A DNA stretch of 49,881 bases from a virus. Within the stretch, counting starts at the first letter, position 1, and the number at the start of each line of letters is the position of its first letter. The position numbers and the translations under genes were made by a program. Shown one piece after another: positions 32,341-40,003 of the stretch. The notes below the pieces were generated by a model. It had not been told where the DNA came from, did not search any database, and saw only the letters and a list, made by a program, of their open reading frames with translations. The DNA lies in the IMG/VR virus record IMGVR_UViG_3300033145_000550, positions 1 through 49,881 of that record; one strand, given 5' to 3'.

Positions 32341-32988
32341 ATGGAGAAAAAGAAAACCACTAACAAGAAAGACACGGGAGCGAACCTTGCAGATCCCAAA
32401 GGAATCGTGGCGAGCGATGCGGAAATCGTCGAACTGAAATCCGGCATCGCAATCGTAGCACATGATGTGAAAGAACTGGTCGTGGGCACGGACGAACAGC
32501 AGGCATACGCATCCGGCATCCGGTCTAAGATAAAAGAACTCCAGGAAAAACTGAAGACTCGGTTGAATTTTCTAATCGGGCCTGCAAACGATTATGTGAA
32601 ATCCATGCGGAAAATCTTCAAGTCCTATACCGGTGATCTGGATGATACGGACCAGATCATCGAGGACAAGATGATCTCGTACCATGACCAGAAGGAGGAG
32701 GAGGCCAGGAAGGAAGCCGAGAGATTGGAGAAGGACAATCAAAAACGGCTTAAAAAAGGCAAAGTGCCGATTCCAGCACCAGCCGTCCCCGTACAGAAAA
32801 CAGTGCGGACCGAAGAGGGACAGACCTCCTTCTCCAAAAAATGGACTTACGAAATCACGGATCCCAAACAGATATCCAGAGAGTTCTGCGAACCGGTTGG
32901 AAAGTTGTTACAACAGGCCGTCGACGAAGGACAACGGAACATTCCGGGATGCAAGGTTTTCCAGAAAACACTTAGCCGGAGGACTTAG
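32341..32988 (+). CDS. Recombination-associated coiled-coil protein
   Basis: A 215-residue protein with long helical, coiled-coil segments (about residues 45-140). Its C-terminal motif F-S-K-K-W-T-Y-E-I-T-D-P-K-Q-I-S-R-E-F then N-I-P-G-C-K-V-F is of the type common in phage proteins next to recombination nucleases. It directly follows the exonuclease and precedes the replication genes. A Gam- or nuclease-modulating role is possible but not shown by motifs. Confidence 0.55.
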   Translation: MEKKKTTNKKDTGANLADPKGIVASDAEIVELKSGIAIVAHDVKELVVGTDEQQAYASGIRSKIKELQEKLKTRLNFLIGPANDYVKSMRKIFKSYTGDLDDTDQIIEDKMISYHDQKEEEARKEAERLEKDNQKRLKKGKVPIPAPAVPVQKTVRTEEGQTSFSKKWTYEITDPKQISREFCEPVGKLLQQAVDEGQRNIPGCKVFQKTLSRRT

Positions 32989-32991
32989 AAC

Positions 32992-33525
32992 ATGGAAGAG
33001 CGAGAGGAAGTCCTGCACATCCTGCACAACAAGTCGCTCTCGTACATCGACCGAATTATCCAGATCGATAAAATGGTGTCCGGCGAGGACTGGGATGCAC
33101 AAAAGCTCGCAGACTCGCTGGACGTACCAATAGCGATCGTGGAAGCGGATCCAGAATACGTCACGAACGTCCAGGAACTGCCGAAAGCAAGAACGCCGGT
33201 CAAGATATACATCGAGGCGTTCTCGGACTGCTACCAGAAAATCAAAGGCCAGAAGTTTGTGTTCACGAAAATGGATATTGGTCAGTTGATTAACATCAAG
33301 AAGGTCTGCGACCTGGAGACGTTCGATAAGATCCTCAACTGCATCACTACGAGCGACCAGCACAAGGCATCGGTGAAGTTGGATTTTGAGATGGCGAATA
33401 TGATTCGAACGCTTACGCCGGTGAAAATCTACAAGAACCTGAACTACCTCCTGGAGAAGAGCAGTACATACAAGATGAAACCAGGATGGGGATACAGCTT
33501 CATAAAAAAGAAAGATGGGAGGTGA
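32992..33525 (+). CDS. Replication-associated hypothetical protein
   Basis: A 177-residue protein with no recognised domain. An N-terminal helix-turn-helix-like section (D-W-D-A-Q-K-L-A-D-S-L-D-V-P-I-A-I-V-E) could bind DNA, and it lies immediately before a DnaC-like loader, where many phages have a replication initiator. It overlaps the loader gene region at the 3' end. Calling it an initiator is inference from position. Confidence 0.5.
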   Translation: MEEREEVLHILHNKSLSYIDRIIQIDKMVSGEDWDAQKLADSLDVPIAIVEADPEYVTNVQELPKARTPVKIYIEAFSDCYQKIKGQKFVFTKMDIGQLINIKKVCDLETFDKILNCITTSDQHKASVKLDFEMANMIRTLTPVKIYKNLNYLLEKSSTYKMKPGWGYSFIKKKDGR

Positions 33526-33529
33526 TCTG

Positions 33530-34411
33530 ATGACGGGACAAGGCAAGATGTTTAATGAGTCCGGGAGTTCAAAGCTCCCGGACGGTGCGATCGAGAACGA
33601 ACAGGACGAGATCGATCACAAGGCGGAGATGAAAAAGATCCATGCGACGGCCGGAACTCTCCCAGAGAAGCCAGTCAATCCAGGAGCGATACAGATAACG
33701 AAATGTCCAGAACCTGGATGCGGAAAGCCGTACAAGTTTGAAGAGCGAAAGATCGGTGGCGCACCGATCTTATTCCCAATTTATCAGTGCGACTGCAGGG
33801 AGAAGAAGAGACTGGAATGGGAACGGGAAGAGAAAGAGCGTACTGACCGGGAAAGATTCGACAGCCTGATCGGGACCAGCCGGATTCCACAGCGATGCAA
33901 GGACCAGGAGTATGAGATCCCAGAGGAGGCAGAGTACCTGGAGGATAACAACGGCGACGTGATAACGAATCTGCAGTACGACATATTCTACCGGATGAAG
34001 AAAGATTTCGAATACTATATGCGGACATACCCTGGGATTTTTGTCCCAGGCAATCCAGGAACTAGGAAGACGACATACGTCTGCGAGATAGCAAAGCAGG
34101 CGATGCGACTTGGCAGGTCCGTGCGATACTATCAATGCGCAGAGATCATCACAAACAAGATCAACATCTGGGAATTAGTCCGGCCGTCGTTCCTCATACT
34201 CGATGACGTAGGCAATGATCCGGTAGAGAACCGGAACAACATAGTCTGGACTCTGGTGAATAAGCGGATCGACGAGAAGAAGTTCACGGCGATCGTGACG
34301 AACTTCTCCGAAGAGCATAACAAGGTAATCTTCGGAGAAGCCTTCATAGACCGGCTTAAACTGCTTCTCCCAATCGTTATGATCGGGGAGAGCTCGAGGA
34401 AAATAAAATAA
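33530..34411 (+). CDS. DnaC-like replicative helicase loader (AAA+)
   Basis: A 293-residue AAA+ ATPase of the DnaC/IstB group. An N-terminal zinc-binding part has C-P-E-P-G-C at about 59-64 and C-D-C at about 87-89. Walker A is G-N-P-G-T-R-K-T-T (about 174-182), with Arg where Gly is usual; Walker B is F-L-I-L-D-D-V-G (about 221-228), followed by N-N-I-V-W-T-L-V-N-K-R and the sensor I-V-T-N-F-S. It loads the host or phage DnaB-type helicase. ATG 33530 follows GGGAGGTGATCT; the ATG at 33515 is upstream without a site. Confidence 0.82.
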   Translation: MTGQGKMFNESGSSKLPDGAIENEQDEIDHKAEMKKIHATAGTLPEKPVNPGAIQITKCPEPGCGKPYKFEERKIGGAPILFPIYQCDCREKKRLEWEREEKERTDRERFDSLIGTSRIPQRCKDQEYEIPEEAEYLEDNNGDVITNLQYDIFYRMKKDFEYYMRTYPGIFVPGNPGTRKTTYVCEIAKQAMRLGRSVRYYQCAEIITNKINIWELVRPSFLILDDVGNDPVENRNNIVWTLVNKRIDEKKFTAIVTNFSEEHNKVIFGEAFIDRLKLLLPIVMIGESSRKIK

Positions 34412-34431
34412 AAAAATTGCTGTTTTTTGGT

Positions 34432-34458
34432 CATTTTGACATCGGACCAACTTATATT
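34432..34458 (+). promoter_or_regulatory. Promoter-like element with 11-bp spacing (copy 2)
   Basis: C-A-TTTTGACATCGGACCA-x-CTTATATT, the same layout and length as 27164-27190: TTGACA 34436-34441, TATATT 34453-34458. It is upstream of the gene at 34468 and just after the helicase loader. TGGTC (34428-34432) and GACCA (34445-34449) also form an inverted repeat. Confidence 0.5.
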
Positions 34459-34467
34459 TAAATCAGA

Positions 34468-35091
34468 TTGGAGGAGACGGATATGACAGAAAAAAAGAAG
34501 ACTACGAATGTTATCAGCATCACTAAAGCTCAGAAGAGCTTCCAGGACCTGGCGGAGAAGACCTGGAACGTGGCGATCAACAGCTTACATCTTACCAGGA
34601 AAAATATGCTGGCCTTCGCAGGAGCAATGAAACTGATCCGGGACAAGGAGCTCTTCACGCATCGTAGTTATGATAACTTCGAACAAGCGTGCTGTTCTCC
34701 AGAGCTGAGTATTAGTCCGAAGACGGTAAATAATTACATCGCCATCTACGAATACTGGATCGAGAAGCAAAAGATCAAGATGGATGAACTAGCAGGGATC
34801 GAGTACAACAAACTCCTGCTCCTGAAGAAGGTTAAAAAGCCGATCGAATTCTTTGAAGAAGCGAAGACACTGGCTTATAAGGATTTTAAAAAGGTCATCC
34901 TGGAGAAGGAATTCAAACTAGAGCCAGACGAGAGTAGCGAGATCAATAATTATATAAAAAAGAATTCCCCGTGTCCATTCTGGACCGGCGAGTCCTGCAC
35001 GCAGGGAGTCCCGATGGAACCGAAAGGTCCTGACGGGAAGAAGGCAGGGAAGAAGTCGGGCAAAAAGAAAAAAGACGACGGTCTTATTTAA
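34468..35091 (+). CDS. Hypothetical protein after promoter-like element
   Basis: A 207-residue helical protein, basic at the C-terminus (a long Lys-rich tail) and possibly DNA-binding through I-S-P-K-T-V-N-N-Y-I-A-I-Y-E-Y-W (about 80-95). It is the first gene of its transcript. An internal ATG at 34483 (residue 6) follows GGAGACGGAT and is the better start. It is followed by two hairpins and a terminator. No function is recognised; a replication or regulator role is a guess. Confidence 0.5.
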   Translation: MEETDMTEKKKTTNVISITKAQKSFQDLAEKTWNVAINSLHLTRKNMLAFAGAMKLIRDKELFTHRSYDNFEQACCSPELSISPKTVNNYIAIYEYWIEKQKIKMDELAGIEYNKLLLLKKVKKPIEFFEEAKTLAYKDFKKVILEKEFKLEPDESSEINNYIKKNSPCPFWTGESCTQGVPMEPKGPDGKKAGKKSGKKKKDDGLI

Positions 35092-35098
35092 GTCTCCG

Positions 35099-35123
35099 CC
35101 ACGACGAATGCCTTGCGTCGTGG
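35099..35123 (+). repeat. Hairpin between genes
   Basis: CCACGACG and CGTCGTGG form a perfect 8-base stem across AATGCCTTG. It lies just after the stop of the preceding gene and before the terminator at 35137. It could protect the 3' end of the transcript or be part of a small RNA. Confidence 0.5.
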
Positions 35124-35136
35124 TCAACCTGATTAG

Positions 35137-35191
35137 AAGGGAAGCGCAAGACCACGCAGGGGAGTGATTCCCCCTGCCTTCCCTTTTTTTT
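35137..35191 (+). terminator. Intrinsic terminator with nested stems
   Basis: AAGGGAAG (35137-35144) pairs with CTTCCCTT (35178-35185) around a second hairpin GCAGGGG/CCCCTGC (35156-35162 / 35171-35177); a run of eight T residues follows. It ends the transcript of the 34468 gene before NinG. Confidence 0.82.
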
Positions 35192-35214
35192 AATACAAGG
35201 CGAGAGGAGAACGG

Positions 35215-35685
35215 ATGCAGGTCAGGAAGAAAAAACCTAAACGGAAGAAAAAAATTTCCGGGAAAAAAGCCGAGGAGAAAAAGGTCAAGACGATCCTGGG
35301 CAACGCCTGGAATTACCAGAGCAAATACATACGTGTCCATGCGAAAGGGATCTGCAGGACCTGCGGAAAGCAGGAAGAACCTCTGGCAAGAAAAATGAAT
35401 GCAGGACACACGATTCATACCGGGAAGGGATACAGCCTGATCGATTTTAACTACACTCTCCAAAAGATTAAACTACCTCCGAACATCTACTGTCAATGCG
35501 TCAAATGCAACATGGAGGAGTCGGGCGAAATGCTTCGAGAGTTCCTGCGAGACGGGAACACGCTAGAACAGTACGATCAAATGCGGATCCTGAAGATGCA
35601 AGTCTGGAAACCATCCATCGATGAGGCGGAAGAAATCCGGGACCATTACAAGGAACTCTGCATTCAGGAGGGCATACCAATATGA
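35215..35685 (+). CDS. NinG/Rap-like recombination endonuclease
   Basis: A 156-residue protein of the lambda NinG family (Rap, Holliday-junction-type/HNH endonuclease). Signature: W-N-Y-Q-S-K-Y-I-R-V-H-A-K-G-I-C-R-T-C-G, then N-A-G-H-T-I-H and N-I-Y-C-Q-C-V-K-C-N. The two C-x-x-C pairs bind zinc. A basic N-terminus (about 25 residues) precedes it. It resolves recombination intermediates made by the annealing/nuclease pair. Start ATG 35215. Confidence 0.78.
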   Translation: MQVRKKKPKRKKKISGKKAEEKKVKTILGNAWNYQSKYIRVHAKGICRTCGKQEEPLARKMNAGHTIHTGKGYSLIDFNYTLQKIKLPPNIYCQCVKCNMEESGEMLREFLRDGNTLEQYDQMRILKMQVWKPSIDEAEEIRDHYKELCIQEGIPI

Positions 35686-35697
35686 CGGGAGGACTGA

Positions 35698-36123
35698 ATG
35701 TTTCAAGGCGACTACACGATGATACAGCAAGAGCTCCGATATTTAAAACGAGAAGTCAAGAGGATCACGTACATAATCCTCCGGGAAATGTTTAATGACT
35801 TTTCAATTTTCAACAGATTCTCAGAACTTAAGAAGAGCGGAGCTGGGATTAAAATACACGGCTCTTATTATAACGCAGATTATTATAACGATCTTCTGCA
35901 AGAAGCGAATACGGATTTTATCAAGGGCCTCTGTAGGCTCTACTCGATTAAGCATTCCACGTTCCTGCAGAAGTGTAAAACCATGAAAGATTCATTCGAG
36001 ATCGCCTCGGTGAAATTTCATGCGACCAGGCTCCGGAACGCATACTGCAAGACCGGACGAACAAAGATCAATAAAGAGATTCATGATAGATTGAAAAAGA
36101 TGAGAAAAGACACTAAATTATAA
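35698..36123 (+). CDS. Hypothetical early protein
   Basis: A 141-residue, basic, mostly helical protein. The second half has H-S-T-F-L-Q-K-C-K and a basic C-terminal helix that might bind nucleic acid. No family recognised. AT-richer than average. Coupled by proximity to NinG (12 bases) and the ParB-methyltransferase gene (17 bases), so likely in the same transcript. Confidence 0.5.
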   Translation: MFQGDYTMIQQELRYLKREVKRITYIILREMFNDFSIFNRFSELKKSGAGIKIHGSYYNADYYNDLLQEANTDFIKGLCRLYSIKHSTFLQKCKTMKDSFEIASVKFHATRLRNAYCKTGRTKINKEIHDRLKKMRKDTKL

Positions 36124-36140
36124 TTTTCGCCGGAGGAACT

Positions 36141-37487
36141 GTGGCAAAAAAAATAATAGATATTCAGGTGAAAGGAACGGACGAGATACCGCTGGACAAA
36201 TTGATCCGCTTCCAGGGAAAGCTGAAGAGACTGCCGGAGGAGAACAAACAGAAGCTCCGGAATTCGATCCTGAAGAACGGCTTCCGGATCCCGATCTTCA
36301 CATGGAACAAAAAGATCCTGGACGGACACCAGAGGCTGAAAGTCCTGGAAGAATTGAGACAGGAAGGATACGAGGTTCCGCCGATCCCGGTAGTCGAGCT
36401 CCCACAGAGCTCAGAGTCCGAAGCCAAGAAGACTCTCCTGCTTATCAATTCCAGATACGGCGTGATCCGACAGGAAGGATTCTATGATTTCGTAGAGGAC
36501 TTTGATCTGGCGGACCTCCGGGATGAGATCCACATACCTGAGATCGATCTGGATGGTTTGGACGAGAATGATATACCGGAGACAAAGGATGACGACAAAC
36601 TTCCGGAACAGATCGAGAGCATATCGAAGACAGGCGACATCTGGAAACTCGGTGATCACAGGATCCTCTGTGGTGACTCGACGAACAAGGATCAGGTCCT
36701 GGACCTGATCCGGACCAAGAAAGCGCAGTGCGTCTTCACCGATCCTCCGTACGGAGTCTCCTACAGAGGCGTGAACAATCCAAACGGCCGGAACTGGGGA
36801 GTGATGAAAGGCGACGAGCTCCGAGGCAATGATCTGTACAAAATGCTCCACAAAGCCTTCAAGCTTGCACACGCACACACGATAAACAATCCAGCGGTGT
36901 ACGTCTGGCACGCCAGCCCGACGCAGATCATCTACGAGACGGCACTGAACGAAGCAGGATTCATAGTCAAGGAACAACTGATCTGGAACAAGGGAATGAC
37001 GCTCGGGCACTCAGACTATCACTGGGCCCATGAACCCTGTTTTTATGCTAGGAAGAAGGATGCGAACAGCATCTGGTACGGCGACCGGGAGCACAAGACG
37101 ATCATGCGACAGGAGACAGTCGACTACACAAAGATGAAGAAGGAAGAACTCCTGCAGATCATCCTGGCGATCAAGGATGACTCGACCGTCTGGGAAATCA
37201 AAAAGAACTCGGCCATGTTTTATCTGCATCCCACGCAGAAGCCGGTGGACCTGGCAGTCAAGGCGATCATCAACAGCACGGAGAAGGGAGGGATCGTCCT
37301 GGATCTGTTCCTGGGATCCGGAAGCACACTGATCGCCTGCGAGAAGCTCGGTCGCCGGTGCTACGGCGTAGAGATCAGCCCAGCGTACTGCGACGTGATC
37401 ATCAAGCGGTACGTGGAGTTCTGCCAGAAGAACGCAAAGACGGTTCTCCTGCAGAGGAACGGCAAGCCGTACGAGCTGAAGGAATAG
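36141..37487 (+). CDS. ParB-like domain fused to DNA methyltransferase
   Basis: A 448-residue fusion. Residues 8-120 are a ParB/sulfiredoxin-like domain: I-P-L-D-K-L-I-R-F-Q, N-S-I-L-K-N-G-F-R-I-P-I, and D-G-H-Q-R-L-K-V-L-E at 61-70. Residues about 165-440 are an N6-adenine or N4-cytosine methyltransferase: motif IV D-P-P-Y at 201-204, H-P-T-Q-K-P at 363-368, motif I F-L-G-S-G-S-T at 390-396. Motif IV precedes motif I, so it is in the beta group. A GTG start at 36141 follows CCGGAGGAACT. It modifies phage DNA, presumably against host restriction. Confidence 0.85.
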   Translation: MAKKIIDIQVKGTDEIPLDKLIRFQGKLKRLPEENKQKLRNSILKNGFRIPIFTWNKKILDGHQRLKVLEELRQEGYEVPPIPVVELPQSSESEAKKTLLLINSRYGVIRQEGFYDFVEDFDLADLRDEIHIPEIDLDGLDENDIPETKDDDKLPEQIESISKTGDIWKLGDHRILCGDSTNKDQVLDLIRTKKAQCVFTDPPYGVSYRGVNNPNGRNWGVMKGDELRGNDLYKMLHKAFKLAHAHTINNPAVYVWHASPTQIIYETALNEAGFIVKEQLIWNKGMTLGHSDYHWAHEPCFYARKKDANSIWYGDREHKTIMRQETVDYTKMKKEELLQIILAIKDDSTVWEIKKNSAMFYLHPTQKPVDLAVKAIINSTEKGGIVLDLFLGSGSTLIACEKLGRRCYGVEISPAYCDVIIKRYVEFCQKNAKTVLLQRNGKPYELKE

Positions 37488-37497
37488 GGGAGGCGAC

Positions 37498-37653
37498 ATG
37501 GAAGAAGGACGGTGTGAAATATGCGGTTGTTTTTTGGAATGGATAGATAATAGTTATCTAGGGGAAGGCGGATGGATTGATGACATGGGCTGGAGCGGTT
37601 GCCATAACCCGAGATGCAAATCGAATCAGAATAGAGGAGGAGGCAAGGCATGA
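37498..37653 (+). CDS. Small zinc-binding protein
   Basis: A 51-residue protein with C-E-I-C-G-C near the start (residues 6-11) and C-H-N-P-R-C in the second half, which could hold zinc. ATG 37498 follows GGGGAGGCGAC. It overlaps the next gene as ATGA. It is AT-rich and unrecognised beyond the cysteine pattern. Confidence 0.6.
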   Translation: MEEGRCEICGCFLEWIDNSYLGEGGWIDDMGWSGCHNPRCKSNQNRGGGKA

Positions 37654-38072
37654 ATGAGATCCAGGAATTAGAAAAGAAAATCGCAGAGGCAAAGCAAAAA
37701 CTGCATTCATCGGTCGAGCAGGATTCCCAGCCGGTGTTGGATTTGCTGGATGAATTTTTGGAGTACCGAAGAAGAACGCAGAGACGGATGATCTCCTGCA
37801 GAGTCCGAGACTATAAAGATAAGTACGGCCAGGACTGGAGGGAGCAGATCTTCCTGGACGACACGAAGGAACAGGTCGAGTGGATGAACGTGGAGTCCCA
37901 CATACGTCAAATGGAGACACTGCGAGCGTTCTCTTCAAACGGATTGAAAAAGATCGCTGATGAGATCCAGAAGGAAATCGACCGGCGACCAGGCCCGAAC
38001 CTGGGAAAGCAGGGATGCTTGAAGCTGGCATACCCAGAGGTCGAGACGGATCCAACGGACAAGATCGGATGA
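37650..38072 (+). CDS. Hypothetical coiled-coil protein
   Basis: A 140-residue charged helical protein. Its N-terminal 25 residues (N-E-I-Q-E-L-E-K-K-I-A-E-A-K-Q-K-L) form a coiled coil; the rest is unrecognised. Coupled to the previous gene by ATGA and to the next by overlap. Part of the dense run of small early genes. Confidence 0.55.
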   Translation: MNEIQELEKKIAEAKQKLHSSVEQDSQPVLDLLDEFLEYRRRTQRRMISCRVRDYKDKYGQDWREQIFLDDTKEQVEWMNVESHIRQMETLRAFSSNGLKKIADEIQKEIDRRPGPNLGKQGCLKLAYPEVETDPTDKIG

Positions 38073-38266
38073 ACCGGCCGAACAAGTACATCCGGATCCG
38101 GAAGGTCGAGAAGGAGACGGCCAGGGCCAGACTAATCGTGTTCAATAACGGACACGAGGCGTGGTGCCCGAAGAGCAAGACGAAGACAAAGGTACTGAAT
38201 GATATCCTGTACCTGGTCGGCGAGGCATGGATCATGGAAAAGATCGAGAACGAGGCAGGAGTATAA
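38069..38266 (+). CDS. Small basic hypothetical protein
   Basis: A 65-residue basic protein with one Cys. ATG 38069 overlaps the preceding stop (ATGA). Beta-strands alternate with charged turns (Y-I-R-I-R-K-V-E-K-E). No recognised domain. Confidence 0.5.
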   Translation: MNRPNKYIRIRKVEKETARARLIVFNNGHEAWCPKSKTKTKVLNDILYLVGEAWIMEKIENEAGV

Positions 38267-38279
38267 TCCAGGAGGCGAG

Positions 38280-38642
38280 ATGAATAGTGTTGAAATTCCA
38301 TTTGTAATAATTGATCAGAACAAACCATTTCTTATAAATGCAATGAGGGATGAAACCTGGATGTTTTATTGGCATCCTGATAAGAAATGGGTGACGTTGA
38401 AAAGGCTCCGGTTTGACGAAATTGCATTGTTATCAAAAAGGGCTATTCCCAGAGAGCAGGCTGAAGTCTACGGGCCAGAACGGATATGGAAACAGGAAGC
38501 AATTGTGATAAATAAAACTCGGGCAATGGGCCCATCGGAAATCGGAATGGGCGGAAGGATAGAGAAGAGTCACAAGGAAGGCGACGTCACCGTCATAGAT
38601 GAAATGAGCCTGGACCACGTATCAATGGGGAGGAAACAATAA
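38280..38642 (+). CDS. Hypothetical protein
   Basis: A 120-residue protein, unrecognised. ATG 38280 follows CCAGGAGGCGAG. The N-terminal half looks folded (W-M-F-Y-W-H-P-D-K-K-W-V-T-L-K-R-L), the C-terminal half is charged. The 5' half is AT-richer than the surroundings, so it may be a recent acquisition. The stop overlaps the next ATG. Confidence 0.5.
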   Translation: MNSVEIPFVIIDQNKPFLINAMRDETWMFYWHPDKKWVTLKRLRFDEIALLSKRAIPREQAEVYGPERIWKQEAIVINKTRAMGPSEIGMGGRIEKSHKEGDVTVIDEMSLDHVSMGRKQ

Positions 38643-38830
38643 TGGATACAGCATGGCTGGAATCACAGAGATGCATGGCCCTGGCAGTCGAGGCAGAGAT
38701 CCAGGGCATGATCGCAGAGAACAAACACTATGAATTCGAAAGGCATGAAGTGAAATACCGGGAAAAGGATTTCCAGAATAAATCCAACGAATTGAGATAC
38801 ATCCACGACTGCATCATGCAGAACAGGTGA
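38642..38830 (+). CDS. Small hypothetical protein
   Basis: A 62-residue helical protein without recognised domain. Its ATG is the last A of the previous stop (TAATGG), giving coupling. Nothing more can be said. Confidence 0.5.
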   Translation: MDTAWLESQRCMALAVEAEIQGMIAENKHYEFERHEVKYREKDFQNKSNELRYIHDCIMQNR

Positions 38831-38839
38831 GGAGACGAC

Positions 38840-39202
38840 ATGAAATGTCCGTACTGCGGAACAGAAGCGATCTGGACAGAGAACAAGATTATATACGGAA
38901 GGAACTACGGCCGATCGTATATGGTCTGGTACTGCCAGAACTGCGGAGCATTTGTCGGATGCCATAACAATACCAGGGATCCGCTGGGAACAATGGCGAA
39001 CGCTGAATTGAGAGAATGGCGGAAGAAGGCTCATGCGGTCCTGGATCCATTGTGGCGATCAGGAGGCTGGCAGAGAAAGGCAGTCTACAGTAAACTGAAA
39101 TACATATTCGGACACGAGATCCACATAGGGGAAAGCGACATCCAGAAGTGCCAGAATATTATCGGGGTGCTGAAGTTGAAATTTGTGAAGGAGGAAGCAT
39201 GA
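38840..39202 (+). CDS. Zinc-finger protein of the DUF3268 type
   Basis: A 120-residue protein that follows the DUF3268 layout found in phages and prophages: M-K-C-P-Y-C-G at the start, Y-G-R-S-Y-M-V-W-Y-C-Q-N-C-G-A-F-V-G-C-H-N, then P-L-G-T-M-A-N-A-E-L-R and K-K-A-H-A-V-L-D-P-L-W. The C-x-x-C pairs and C-x-H bind zinc. The function of the family is unknown. Confidence 0.75.
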   Translation: MKCPYCGTEAIWTENKIIYGRNYGRSYMVWYCQNCGAFVGCHNNTRDPLGTMANAELREWRKKAHAVLDPLWRSGGWQRKAVYSKLKYIFGHEIHIGESDIQKCQNIIGVLKLKFVKEEA

Positions 39203-39843
39203 TCCAGGAACAGTGGAAAGAGATCACGGGATCTAGAGGATCGTACTTTGCCAGCGATCAGGGAAGGATCAAATCCCGAGCCAACGGAGGGAACAGGATC
39301 CTGAAACCTTACACGAACAAACAGGGATACCTGGTTCTCGGAGTCCGGTATAAAGATGAAAGGAAGACCATGCGAGTCCACAGGCTGGTTGCCATATGCT
39401 TCCTGGAGAAGACTGGACCGGACGTGAACCACAAGAACGGGATCAAGACGGACAACCGGCTGGAGAACCTGGAGTGGGTGACGAAGAGAGAGAATCAACA
39501 GCACGCCATCGCAAACGGATTATTCAAGACCAGGACAATCGATATGCTCAGTCTGGCCGGAGAGCACCTGCGGACATTCATCTCCTCGAGGGAAGCGGAA
39601 CGGGTGATGGGGATCCACAACTCAACGATCAATCGGTGCTGTAGAGGAGAGAGGAAGACGGCCTCGGGATATAAGTGGGCATTCGTGGAGTCTGATATGA
39701 GTGAATTGAAAAAGGCTTTGGAGGGACCAGATCCTAAGCCAGGAGATTGTGGAGTTATTATTCCGGAATCTTTGGTAGATGACGTTGTGGAAGTAAAAAG
39801 GATTCCGGGCTCTAATCAATGCAGTATTATTTCTAGGAGGTAG
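39199..39843 (+). CDS. HNH homing endonuclease (NUMOD4-type)
   Basis: A 214-residue protein, starting at ATG 39199 four bases before the previous stop. An N-terminal NUMOD4 domain reads W-K-E-I-T-G-S-x-G-S-Y-F-A-S-D-Q-G-R-I-K-S. An HNH core follows: R-V-H-R-L-V-A-I-C-F-L, V-N-H-K-N-G-I-K-T-D-N-R-L-E-N-L-E-W-V-T, E-N-Q-Q-H-A. A C-terminal helix-turn-helix (A-E-R-V-M-G-I-H-N-S-T-I-N-R-C-C-R-G) recognises DNA. It is free-standing, with no intron evident. The last 70 bases turn AT-rich. Confidence 0.85.
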   Translation: MIQEQWKEITGSRGSYFASDQGRIKSRANGGNRILKPYTNKQGYLVLGVRYKDERKTMRVHRLVAICFLEKTGPDVNHKNGIKTDNRLENLEWVTKRENQQHAIANGLFKTRTIDMLSLAGEHLRTFISSREAERVMGIHNSTINRCCRGERKTASGYKWAFVESDMSELKKALEGPDPKPGDCGVIIPESLVDDVVEVKRIPGSNQCSIISRR

Positions 39844-39844
39844 T

Positions 39845-40003
39845 ATGAGCGAAGCACAGGATTATCAGGAACTGGCGGATGCGAGATCGGGATTGGAATC
39901 AGCAGTCGAAGCCATGAAAAAAGCGTGTGATCTGAACGAAGCGGACGCCAAAGAGGAAATACTAAACATACTGCATGACTGCGATATCGAGATGGAGGAG
40001 TAG
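39845..40003 (+). CDS. Small acidic hypothetical protein
   Basis: A 52-residue helical protein ending D-I-E-M-E-E. ATG 39845 follows TAGGAGGTAGT, a strong site, and its stop abuts the next ATG (TAGATG). No domain is recognised. Too short for reliable classification. Confidence 0.5.
   Translation: MSEAQDYQELADARSGLESAVEAMKKACDLNEADAKEEILNILHDCDIEMEE

Noticed and set aside
36138-36160. A-rich start of the methyltransferase gene as a frameshift site
   Set aside because: The gene is open in one frame to its expected end, so no slip is needed.
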